A stretch of DNA of 64,000 nucleotides, from positions 32,021 through 96,020 of the forward strand of contig DATHVD010000096.1 of assembly GCA_035461525.1 (NCBI GenBank), written 5' to 3'. The stretch comes from JAIBJN01 sp035461525. GTDB taxonomy: Bacteria; Actinomycetota; Thermoleophilia; Gaiellales; Gaiellaceae. Below are positions 7,910 to 15,167 of the stretch, piece after piece (position 1 is the stretch's first letter; every line of letters starts with the position of its first letter). The notes under the pieces were generated by a model. The model was not told the DNA's origin. It did not search any database and saw only the letters and a list, made by a program, of their open reading frames with translations. Position numbers and translations under genes: made by a program.

Positions 7910-8180
7910 TCGGGAGCCCCGACGCGACCGTCCGGCGCCCGTCGACCTCGTAGACGACGTCGACGACGTCGTTCTGGCGGTAGGTCCCTGCGATGCCGAG
8001 GAACATGCTCGCCCAGCGGAGGAACCCGAGCCTCCCCTCACGGGCGAGAGCCCTGCGGAAGCGGAGCCCGCCGGCGTCCACCTCGTAGTCGACCCCGGGC
8101 TCCTGGCGGACGCCGTTGACGAAGACCTCGAACGGCTCGGTCACGCCGGGCGGGAGGGTTACGATCCAGGCCTCTTCCAT
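7869..8180 (-). CDS. Hypothetical protein, 103 aa
   Basis: Not recognised. The sequence MEEAWIVTLPPGVTEPFEV continues as an all-beta-looking small protein (VFVNGVRQEPGVDYEV, RRTVASGLPIIPP) without Cys or membrane segments. The pattern 'function-like loop, NGVRQ, G.DY.V' recalls small beta-sandwich modules, but I cannot name the family. The start was chosen because TAGGCT sits 8 nt upstream of this ATG; the longer reading adds a Gly/Ala/Arg-rich stretch. Its 3' end overlaps the convergent thioredoxin-fusion gene. Confidence 0.7.
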   Translation of the reverse strand: MEEAWIVTLPPGVTEPFEVFVNGVRQEPGVDYEVDAGGLRFRRALAREGRLGFLRWASMFLGIAGTYRQNDVVDVVYEVDGRRTVASGLPIIPPDGRERSLPR

Positions 8181-8188
8181 CCCCGCGA

Positions 8189-8194
8189 AGCCTA
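8189..8194 (-). promoter_or_regulatory. -10 box TAGGCT for the 103-aa hypothetical
   Basis: TAGGCT on the minus strand ends 8 nt before the ATG at 8180, the spacing seen for other putative leaderless genes here. Confidence 0.4.
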
Positions 8195-8264
8195 CGCACG
8201 CCGCCGCCGGCGAGGCGCCGGCTCCCCTCGGCTCTCCCCTCTGGCGCCCGGCGAAGGAGAAGCC

Positions 8265-8297
8265 CTCGTGGGGGAGTGCCGCAAGCTCCCCCACGAG
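8265..8297. repeat. Perfect 12-bp inverted repeat in a divergent intergenic region
   Basis: CTCGTGGGGGAG (8265-8276) and its exact complement CTCCCCCACGAG (8286-8297) are separated by 9 nt. It lies in the 302-bp gap between the divergent hypothetical and ctaC, so it should not be a terminator for either. The rest of that gap shows only the two -10 boxes annotated here. Confidence 0.6.
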
Positions 8298-8465
8298 ATC
8301 TCTCGGCGCGCGAAACCTCTCCCAGCTTCGTCGTCGCGCCTCAGGGAACCGCCGGGCCGCCGGCCTTCGTCCCTCGAGTGCTCGTACTGAACCACATATC
8401 GGGTGAATTCGCTCTCCCCCGATCGAGTGATATTCGTCCCGCAGCCACGCTCCGGCCGAGCCGCG

Positions 8466-8471
8466 TAGAAT
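8466..8471 (+). promoter_or_regulatory. -10 box TAGAAT for ctaC
   Basis: TAGAAT ends 11 nt before the ctaC ATG. No good -35 or Shine-Dalgarno is visible. Confidence 0.5.
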
Positions 8472-8482
8472 CGCACCGGCCC

Positions 8483-9526
8483 ATGGGGAGCAGGAAGCCC
8501 GTCGTCGCCGCCGCGCTCGCGATCCTCGCGCTCGCGGCCGTGCCCGCCGCCTTCGGCGCGCCGCCGGGCGGGACCGGGATTGGCCCTCCGAGGACCGCGA
8601 CGCCGAGCGGCCAGGAGCTCAACCAGCTCTACTGGTTCGTCTTCGCCGTCTGCGCCGTCGTCTTCGTCCTCGTCGAGACCGTCCTCATCCTCTTCATCGT
8701 CCGCTTCCGCCGCCGGCGGACGACCCCGGTGGAGGCGGAGGGCCCGCAGATCCACGGGAACACGCGCCTCGAGCTGATCTGGACGGGCATCCCCGTCGTC
8801 GTGCTCGCCGCGATCGCGATCGTCGTCTTCGTACGCACGCCCGACGTGCAGGCGACGCCGCAGGAGGGCGACCCGGACGAGCTCGTCGTCCAGGTCGAGG
8901 GCCACCAGTTCTACTGGCGCTACGTGTACCCCGACGGCGAGATCGCCCTCGACACGCTCGTCGTGCCCGTCGACACGCCGGTGCGGCTCGAGCTGACCTC
9001 GTACGACGTCAACCACAGCTGGTGGGTGCCCGAGCTGACGGGCAAGCGGGACGCCATCCCCGGGCGGACGAACGTCCTTCGCTTCCGGCCGCTCGAGGAG
9101 GGTGTCTACGACGGCGAGTGCGCCGAGCTCTGCGGGATCCTGCACGCGGTCATGCCGACGACCGTCGAGGTCGTGTCGGAGGCCGAGTACGCGGACCGGC
9201 TCGGGCTCCTCGGGCGCCAGGATCAGCCGGGCGCGACCCAGCTCGCCCTCGGGCGCGACTCTTGGGACCTCGTGTGCGCCAAGTGCCACGGCCCCGCCGG
9301 CGAGGGCGACATCGCCCCGGCGGTCGCCCAGAACGGCGCCCTCGTCGACGAGGAGCAGCTGCGCGAGCTCCTGTACGAGGGCTTCGACCGGCCGGAGACG
9401 CCGGAGTACATGCCGCCCGTCGGCCGCAACTGGGAGGATTTCCACATCCGGGCGCTCATCGAGTACGTGCGCTCCAACGAGCGGCTCGCGCCGGCGCAGG
9501 CGCAGGACGCCGAGGGGAACGGCTGA
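8483..9526 (+). CDS. ctaC: Cytochrome c oxidase subunit II, caa3 type
   Basis: Subunit II of a proton-pumping haem-copper oxidase; it takes electrons from cytochrome c and passes them through CuA to subunit I. The 347-residue protein has a signal peptide (MGSRKPVVAAALAILALAAV), two membrane helices (LYWFVFAVCAVVFVLVETVL and the segment around IPVVVLAAIAIVVFV), and a periplasmic cupredoxin domain with the CuA motif CAELCGILHAVM (first Cys near 213). A fused C-terminal cytochrome c domain has CAKCH near residue 265 and an axial Met in EYMPPVG. The fused haem domain marks it as caa3-like. It overlaps ctaD by one base (TGATG). Confidence 0.97.
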   Translation: MGSRKPVVAAALAILALAAVPAAFGAPPGGTGIGPPRTATPSGQELNQLYWFVFAVCAVVFVLVETVLILFIVRFRRRRTTPVEAEGPQIHGNTRLELIWTGIPVVVLAAIAIVVFVRTPDVQATPQEGDPDELVVQVEGHQFYWRYVYPDGEIALDTLVVPVDTPVRLELTSYDVNHSWWVPELTGKRDAIPGRTNVLRFRPLEEGVYDGECAELCGILHAVMPTTVEVVSEAEYADRLGLLGRQDQPGATQLALGRDSWDLVCAKCHGPAGEGDIAPAVAQNGALVDEEQLRELLYEGFDRPETPEYMPPVGRNWEDFHIRALIEYVRSNERLAPAQAQDAEGNG

Positions 9527-11157
9527 TGGCCGTCCGCGCGGAGCCCGTCGCCCCGAGCTGGCGCGACGGCCGGGTGACGAGCTGGCTCACCACGGTCGAC
9601 CACAAACGCATCGGGATCCTCTACATCGTCACCGCGTTCTTCTTCTTCTTCGCGGCGGGCCTCATGGCGCTCCTCATGCGCCTCCAGCTCTCCCAGGCCG
9701 ACAACGACCTGATCACGCGGGAGAGCTACAACCAGCTCTTCACGATTCACGGGACGGCGATGGTCTTCCTCTTCGTCGTCCCCATCCTCGCCGGCTTCGG
9801 CAACTACCTCGTCCCGCTCATGATCGGGGCGCGGGACATGGCCTTCCCGCGCCTGAACGCGATGACGTACTGGCTTTTCCTCCTCGGCGGGCTCGTCATC
9901 CTCGCGAGCTTCTTCGCCTCGGGCGGCGCGGCCATGTCGGGCTGGACGGCCTACCCGCCGCTCTCGACCGACGAGTTCAGCCCCGGGAACGGACAGGATC
10001 TCTGGATCCTCGGGCTGCACCTGACGTCCGTGGCCTCGCTCGCGGGCGCGATCAACTTCGTCGTCACGATCCACAACATGCGCACGGCAGGGATGACGTG
10101 GATGCGCATCCCGCTCTTCGTCTGGGCGATCGAGGCCTACGCCGTCCTGCTCATCCTCGTCCTGCCGACGATCTCGGCGGCGGTGACGCTGCTCCTCCTC
10201 GATCGCCAGGCGGGGACGGCCTTCTTCGCGGCGGAGAACGGGGGGCCGGTGCTGTGGCAGCACATGTTCTGGTTCTTCGGCCACCCCGAGGTCTACATCA
10301 TGGTCCTGCCGGCGATGGGGATGCTCTCCGAGGTCATCCCGGTCTTCGCGCGCAAGCCGATCTTCGGCTACAAGGCGATTGCGTTCTCGACCATCGGCAT
10401 CGCCTTCGCGAGCATGCTCGTCTGGGCGCACCACATGTTCACGATCGGGCTGCCCACCGTCCTCCAGGGCTGGTTCATGGCCGTGTCCTTCTCGGTGGCG
10501 GTGCCGACGGCGATCAAGATCTTCAACTGGCTCGCGACGCTCTGGCGCGGCCACCTCTGGTTCCAGACGCCGCTCCTCTTCTGCCTCGGCTTCATCGGCC
10601 TCTTCACGATGGGCGGCCTCTCCGGGATCCTCCTCGCCACGTACCCGGTCGACTATCAGGCGCACGACTCCTACTACGTCGTCGCGCACATGCACTACGT
10701 CCTCTTCGGCGGCTCCGTCTTCGGGATCTTCGCGGGGACCTACTACTGGTTCCCGAAGATGACCGGGCGTATGTACGACGAACGCCTGGGGAAGGTGCAC
10801 TTCTGGCTCATGTTCGTCGGCTTCAACGCGTCCTTCCTCCCCCAACACATGCTCGGGCTCATGGGCATGCCGCGGCGCGTGTACACGTACGACCGCGAAG
10901 GGCTCTTCGAGTGGTACAACCTCGTCTCCTCGCTGGGCGCCCTGCTCATGGGGATCGCGCTCCTCGTCTTCGTCTGGAACGCCGTCAAGAGCTGGCGGAG
11001 CGGCCCGCGGGTCGGCGGCGACCCGTGGCAGGCCGACACGCTCGAGTGGTACGCGACGTCGCCGCCCGCTCCGCACAACTTCGACCGCGTCCCGTACGTC
11101 TCGAGCGCGCGGCCCGTGCGCGACCTGCGCCAGCGGCTCGAGGAGGGGAGACGGTGA
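9526..11157 (+). CDS. ctaD: Cytochrome c oxidase subunit I, A1 type
   Basis: Catalytic subunit of the first oxidase, 543 residues with about 12 membrane helices. It begins with SWLTTVDHKRIGILYI, and the low-spin haem His is in FTIHGTAMVF. The CuB/cross-linked Tyr and D-channel Glu are in FFGHPEVYIMVLPAMG. The CuB His pair is in WAHHMFTIG, and the haem-ligand His residues are in VVAHMHYVLFGG. HPEV with Glu makes this an A1-type enzyme, unlike the second copy at 60487-62436. Its stop overlaps the ctaB GTG by four bases (GTGA). Confidence 0.97.
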   Translation: MAVRAEPVAPSWRDGRVTSWLTTVDHKRIGILYIVTAFFFFFAAGLMALLMRLQLSQADNDLITRESYNQLFTIHGTAMVFLFVVPILAGFGNYLVPLMIGARDMAFPRLNAMTYWLFLLGGLVILASFFASGGAAMSGWTAYPPLSTDEFSPGNGQDLWILGLHLTSVASLAGAINFVVTIHNMRTAGMTWMRIPLFVWAIEAYAVLLILVLPTISAAVTLLLLDRQAGTAFFAAENGGPVLWQHMFWFFGHPEVYIMVLPAMGMLSEVIPVFARKPIFGYKAIAFSTIGIAFASMLVWAHHMFTIGLPTVLQGWFMAVSFSVAVPTAIKIFNWLATLWRGHLWFQTPLLFCLGFIGLFTMGGLSGILLATYPVDYQAHDSYYVVAHMHYVLFGGSVFGIFAGTYYWFPKMTGRMYDERLGKVHFWLMFVGFNASFLPQHMLGLMGMPRRVYTYDREGLFEWYNLVSSLGALLMGIALLVFVWNAVKSWRSGPRVGGDPWQADTLEWYATSPPAPHNFDRVPYVSSARPVRDLRQRLEEGRR

Positions 11158-12359
11158 GCGCCCGGCCAGGACCCTGGCTGCGGCTGACGGCGCTTGCAGC
11201 GGTCGCCGGGACGGCGGTCGTCGTCGCGACCGGCTCCTGGGGGCTGCCGCACGACGTCGCCGCGCACCTGACGCTGGCGCTCCTCGCGGCGACCGCGCTC
11301 GCGGCGCGGCTCGCGCACCCCGACCGGCCCGACCTGCTCGCCGCCGCGCTCGCCGCCTTCGGGCTCTTCTCGGTCGCCGGGCTGGCGGCGCTCGCCGGGG
11401 CGCCTGGTGGGCTGCACGTCGTGCTCGGCGCCGCTGCCCTCGCGGCAGCGTCCGTCTCGGCGGTGCTCCTCCTGCGCGGCGGGCCGGCCCCGGCGGGAAG
11501 CTCGCTCCGCGACTACGTGACGCTGACGAAGCCGCGGATCATGGTGCTCCTCCTGATCACGGGCGCGGGCGGGCTCTTCGTGGGAGCCGGCGGCCTCCCC
11601 TCCGCGGGCCTCGCGCTCGCGGCCCTCGGCGGCCTGGCGCTCGCCTGCGGCGGCGCGAGCGCGCTCAACCACGTCCTCGACCGCGACATCGACGTCTCCA
11701 TGAAGCGGACGGCTGGACGGCCGGTCGCGGCCGGTCGCGTCGCCCCGGAGCGGGCGCTCGAGTTCGGCGTCGCGCTTTCGGCCCTCTCCTACGTCGTCCT
11801 CACGAGCTTCGTCAACGTCCTCGCCGCGCTGCTCGCGCTCGCGGGGGGACTCTTCTACGTCATCGTCTACACGCAGTGGCTGAAGCGGACGACGCCGCAG
11901 AACATCGTCATCGGCGGGGCGGCCGGCGCCGTGCCGCCGCTCGTCGGCTACGCCGCGGCGACGGGGAACCTGACGCTGACCGCGCTCGCGCTCTTCCTCG
12001 TCGTCTTCTTCTGGACGCCGCCGCACTTCTGGGCGCTCGCGCTCCTGATCCGGCGCGACTACGCCGCGGCCGGGATCCCGATGCTGCCAGTCGTACGTGG
12101 CGAGCGGGAGACGGCGCGGCAGATCGTCCTCTACACGGTCGTCCTCGTCGGCGTCACCCTCCTGCCCGTGCTCGGACGGACCCTCGGGGTCGTCTACCTC
12201 ATCTCCGCCCTCGTGCTCGGGCTCGTCTTCCTCTGGCTCGCGCTCGCGCTGCGCCGGGAGACGACGCCCGCGCGCGCGCGGACCCTCTTCAGCTACTCGC
12301 TCGTCTACCTCGCGCTCCTCTTCGTGGCCATGGCCGTCGACCCCTTGGTGGTGGGCTAG
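11154..12359 (+). CDS. ctaB: Protohaem IX farnesyltransferase with extra N-terminal membrane domain
   Basis: Haem O synthase, a UbiA-family prenyltransferase that farnesylates haem b for the oxidase. The catalytic part begins around residue 118 (DYVTLTKPRIMVLLLITG). It carries the Asp-rich motif NHVLDRDIDVSMKRT, the second conserved loop YTQWLKRTTPQNIVIGG and FFWTPPHFWALAL. The protein is 401 residues against about 300 for stand-alone CtaB; the extra 115 residues form about four hydrophobic helices. Their position recalls CtaA-CtaB fusions, but only half a CtaA's worth of helices is present and I see no clear haem-ligand His pattern. It starts at a GTG overlapping the ctaD stop. Confidence 0.93.
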   Translation: MSARPGPWLRLTALAAVAGTAVVVATGSWGLPHDVAAHLTLALLAATALAARLAHPDRPDLLAAALAAFGLFSVAGLAALAGAPGGLHVVLGAAALAAASVSAVLLLRGGPAPAGSSLRDYVTLTKPRIMVLLLITGAGGLFVGAGGLPSAGLALAALGGLALACGGASALNHVLDRDIDVSMKRTAGRPVAAGRVAPERALEFGVALSALSYVVLTSFVNVLAALLALAGGLFYVIVYTQWLKRTTPQNIVIGGAAGAVPPLVGYAAATGNLTLTALALFLVVFFWTPPHFWALALLIRRDYAAAGIPMLPVVRGERETARQIVLYTVVLVGVTLLPVLGRTLGVVYLISALVLGLVFLWLALALRRETTPARARTLFSYSLVYLALLFVAMAVDPLVVG

Positions 12360-12482
12360 ATGGACCCCGAGCTCACCCGCAAGAACCTCCGTCTCGGGCT
12401 GATCCTCTTCGCCGTCTCGCTCGCGCTCGCGGCGGGCTCCGTCGTCGTCGCGGTGATCTACAACGCCCTCTCCTCCTCCTGA
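12360..12482 (+). CDS. Small single-helix membrane peptide after ctaB (40 aa)
   Basis: Begins one base after the ctaB TAG. It encodes MDPELTRKNLRLG followed by one membrane helix (LILFAVSLALAAGSVVVAVI) and a short YNALSSS tail. Its size, topology and position at the end of the oxidase operon suggest a small accessory or assembly subunit of the oxidase, but I do not recognise the family. The stop context is TCC TGA C, and +1 slippage at this site would enter the amidase frame directly (see findings). Confidence 0.6.
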   Translation: MDPELTRKNLRLGLILFAVSLALAAGSVVVAVIYNALSSS

Positions 12483-13614
12483 CCCGTACCGGGCGTTCCT
12501 CGCGCTCGCCGAGGAGCCGCCGCACGAGGGCGCGACCCGCATCGCGGTCAAGGACCTGATCGACACGGCCGGGCTCGTGACGACCTACGGGTCGGCGATC
12601 TTCCGCGAGCACGTGCCAGAGCCGTCGGCGAGCTGCGTCCTCGCCCTCGAGGGACCCGGGCTCGCGCTCGTCGGGAAGACGAACCTGCACGAGTTCGCCT
12701 ACGGGATCACCTCCGACAACCCGCACTTCGGCGCGGTCGTGAACCCGCTCGACCCCGGCCGCATCCCCGGCGGCTCGAGCGGCGGCAACGGCGCGGCTCT
12801 TGCGGCCGGCCTTTGCGACTGGGCCATCGGCACGGACAGCGCGGGCTCGATCCGCCTCCCGGCCGCCTGCTGCGGCGTCGTCGGCTTCAAGCCGACCTGG
12901 GGGCTCGTGCCCGCCGACGGCGTCTTCCCGCTCGCGCCCAGCTTCGACACGGTCGGGCCGATGGCGCGGTCGGTGGGCGCGTGCGACGCGATGATCGACC
13001 TCCTCGTCGGCGAGCCTCTGCTGGAGGCCCGCGGGCGCGAGCCGCGCGTCGCCCTCGCCTGGACGGAGCACGCCGACTCGCTCGTCCGAGCCCGCGTCGA
13101 GGAGGCGGCCGCGCTCTTCCCGGGTGTCGAGCGGGTGGACTTCCCGCTCCCCGGCGACCTCAACCCGGCCTTTATGGCGGAGGCGGCGGACGTGCACCGC
13201 GAGCTCTTCGCCGAGCACGCCGATCTTTACGGCGAGAACGTGCGCAGGAAGCTCGAGCGGGCCTTCGTCGTGCCGGAGGAGGAGGTGGCGGCGTCGCGGG
13301 CCGAGCGCGAGGCCTACCGCGGCCGGGCGGAGGCGGCACTCGAAGGCTTCGACGTCCTCCTGACGCCGACGATGCCGATGGTCGCCCCGCCGGTCGGGGT
13401 CGGCGACCTGGCGCTGCGGGAGCGGATGATCCTCCTCACCCGCCCCGCGAACGCCCTCGGCTGGCCGGCCCTCGCCCTCCCGTGCGGCCCGGCCGAGGAC
13501 GGCCTTCCCGCGTCGATCCAGGTGCTGGCCCGCCCCGGAGACGACGCCCTCGTCCTGGCCGTGAGCCTGGCGCTCGAGGAAGCCCTCCCCGCCCGCGCCG
13601 ACGAGCCAGAGTAA
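12463..13614 (+). CDS. Amidase-signature family protein, start uncertain
   Basis: Amidase-signature hydrolase. The catalytic Ser-cisSer-Lys set is visible: Lys in RIAVKDLIDTAG, cis-Ser/Ser in GGSSGGNGAALAAG, and TDSAGSIRLPAACCG, then GFKPTWGLVPADGVFPL. It is about 370 residues, short for the family (usually over 450). The first ATG/GTG/TTG in frame is the GTG at 12577, which would remove the catalytic-Lys segment. The frame is open back to 12457 without a canonical start; ACG at 12463 is listed as a formal option. A lost base, an unusual start or frameshift coupling to the 40-aa gene could each explain this. The substrate is unknown. Confidence 0.75.
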   Translation, partial: TPSPPPDPYRAFLALAEEPPHEGATRIAVKDLIDTAGLVTTYGSAIFREHVPEPSASCVLALEGPGLALVGKTNLHEFAYGITSDNPHFGAVVNPLDPGRIPGGSSGGNGAALAAGLCDWAIGTDSAGSIRLPAACCGVVGFKPTWGLVPADGVFPLAPSFDTVGPMARSVGACDAMIDLLVGEPLLEARGREPRVALAWTEHADSLVRARVEEAAALFPGVERVDFPLPGDLNPAFMAEAADVHRELFAEHADLYGENVRRKLERAFVVPEEEVAASRAEREAYRGRAEAALEGFDVLLTPTMPMVAPPVGVGDLALRERMILLTRPANALGWPALALPCGPAEDGLPASIQVLARPGDDALVLAVSLALEEALPARADEPE

Positions 13615-13697
13615 CAGTCTGTTGCAGGCGACTACGGGGCCCGGCGCTCGCGGCCGTCCCGGGCAGGCGAAGCTCCCTTGCAACAGTCCGTTGCAGG
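13613..13697. repeat. Two copies of a CAGTCYGTTGCAGG element
   Basis: AACAGTCTGTTGCAGG (13613-13628) and AACAGTCCGTTGCAGG (13682-13697) differ at one base. The second copy is an inverted repeat, CTTGCAAC-N5-GTTGCAGG (13677-13697), an 8-bp stem with a 5-nt loop. They lie between the convergent amidase and pgl, where a terminator would be expected, but no T-run follows. A related copy is at 28129-28149. Confidence 0.6.
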
Positions 13698-13709
13698 GGA
13701 CCGTCCAGG

Positions 13710-14333
13710 TCAGCCGGGCGCGGCCGCCTCGTCTGCGAGGATCACCGTCTCCCGCGCGCGGACTCGCGTCGCCGGGAGCGACTCGTCCCCCGCGAGGATG
13801 CGGGCGAGGACGTCGCGCTTGTCCTCGCCGCCGACGAGCACGGCGACGAGCGGCTGGCTGTTCAGGTACTCCAGCGAGAACGTGAGGCGCGGATGCGGCG
13901 GCGGCATGCCGGGCTCGGGCACGTTGACGATCGGGCCCGGGTCGGCGAGCTCCTCGTCGTGGCCGGGGTAGAGCGAGGCCGTGTGCCCGTCCGGCCCGAC
14001 GCCGAGGAGGACGAGGTCGAACTCCTCCGGCAGCTCGACGTCCTTCGACCGCGAGGGGTGCACCTGATCATCGGGGACGGGGACGCGCGAGAGGAGCGCC
14101 TCCCGCGCCAGGCGCTCGTTCGAGTCCGGGTGGTCGGGTGGGACGAGGCGCTCGTCGCTCCACCAGACGTGCCAGGAGGGCCACTCGAGGTTCATCTCCG
14201 CCAGCCGCCCGTAGACAGCCCGCGGCGTCTTCCCGCCGGTGAGGGCGATGCGGAACGGGTCGCGGTCGCGCGAGCGCTCGGCGATCCACCCGGCGGCGAG
14301 CTCGGCTAGGTCGGTTGCGACGAGTAGCTGCGT
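13710..14333 (-). CDS. pgl: 6-phosphogluconolactonase
   Basis: Hydrolyses 6-phosphogluconolactone, the second step of the oxidative pentose-phosphate pathway. About 207 residues with the DevB/Pgl motifs ALTGGKTPRAVYGRLAE, WWSDERLVPPDHPDSN and LLGVGPDGHTASLYPG. Last gene of the tkt-tal-pgi-gnd-zwf-opcA-pgl operon. No ATG, GTG or TTG precedes the conserved ALTGG core without running deep into opcA. An ACG codon at 14333 sits 4 nt after a perfect AGGAGG (14338-14343) and is taken as the start, so the gene would overlap opcA by 28 bp. Function is certain; the start is an inference. Confidence 0.88.
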   Translation of the reverse strand, partial: TQLLVATDLAELAAGWIAERSRDRDPFRIALTGGKTPRAVYGRLAEMNLEWPSWHVWWSDERLVPPDHPDSNERLAREALLSRVPVPDDQVHPSRSKDVELPEEFDLVLLGVGPDGHTASLYPGHDEELADPGPIVNVPEPGMPPPHPRLTFSLEYLNSQPLVAVLVGGEDKRDVLARILAGDESLPATRVRARETVILADEAAAPG

Positions 14334-15163
14334 ACCGCCTCCTCGTAGATCCGGTCGCGGCCGAACACGTCGAGCTGCTCCGAGAGCAGGTCGCTCGACG
14401 TGCGCGGCTCGAGACGCTCGGGCCGGGCCTCGATCCCGTCTACCTCGACGAGCTCGACCTCTCCCGCCGGCTCGTGCCGCAGGCGGATCTCCCGCCCGAG
14501 CCGTGCGCCGAGCCAGGCGTGGAGCAGGAGCGCTTCGGGCTCCGGCCCGGCGACCCGGAGCTCCGACGCCTCTGCGACCTGCGGCCAGAGCGCCGCGACG
14601 GCCGAACGCCACGGGAGCGCCCGCGCCCAGGAGATGTCCGAGACGGCGACGCGGTCGACGAGCGACGGCAGCCGCGCGAGGTCGGCGCGCGCGTCCGGCC
14701 ACTCGCGCGAGTCGACCACGAGCCGGTCGGCGACGCCGGTGAGCTGGTCAAGCTCCGTCCCGCCGAAGGGAAGCGGGCCGCGCCAGCGCAGGAACACCGG
14801 GAGGTCGGGGAGGAGCAAGGGGGTGACGACGCTCGCGGGAGCGACGCACCGGCTGCCACAGAGCCGCAGCGAGATCACCTCCGAGCACACCTCGGTCCGG
14901 CGGCCCTCGTGCAGGAAGCAACGGAGGTCGACCTCGCCTTCGAGGGCGTCCTCGCCGTCGTCCGGCCGCGGGAAGAGGAGGATCGTCCGCGAGGGATGGC
15001 GCTCCGCCAGCCCCTCGAGCGTGCCCGTGGCCTCCTCGGCCCAAGACTCGGGCACCCAGGCGATGTGGGTCATCACGCTCGTCCGCAGCCGCGGCGGCGC
15101 GCCGGGCTCCGTGGACGCGTCTCGCAGGCGCCCGAGCTCCCGCTCGATCTCGCGCACGGTCAC
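14306..15163 (-). CDS. opcA: Glucose-6-phosphate dehydrogenase assembly protein OpcA
   Basis: OpcA promotes assembly and activity of Zwf in actinobacteria and cyanobacteria. The 285-residue protein begins with a GTG (MTVREIERELGRL) and shows the family segments HPSRTILLFPRP, SEVISLRLCG and VVTPLLLPDLPVFLRWRG. It lies four bases after zwf in the same operon and precedes pgl. The AGGAGG that serves pgl lies inside its last codons. Confidence 0.93.
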   Translation of the reverse strand: MTVREIERELGRLRDASTEPGAPPRLRTSVMTHIAWVPESWAEEATGTLEGLAERHPSRTILLFPRPDDGEDALEGEVDLRCFLHEGRRTEVCSEVISLRLCGSRCVAPASVVTPLLLPDLPVFLRWRGPLPFGGTELDQLTGVADRLVVDSREWPDARADLARLPSLVDRVAVSDISWARALPWRSAVAALWPQVAEASELRVAGPEPEALLLHAWLGARLGREIRLRHEPAGEVELVEVDGIEARPERLEPRTSSDLLSEQLDVFGRDRIYEEAVRSYSSQPT

Positions 15164-15167
15164 GCCG

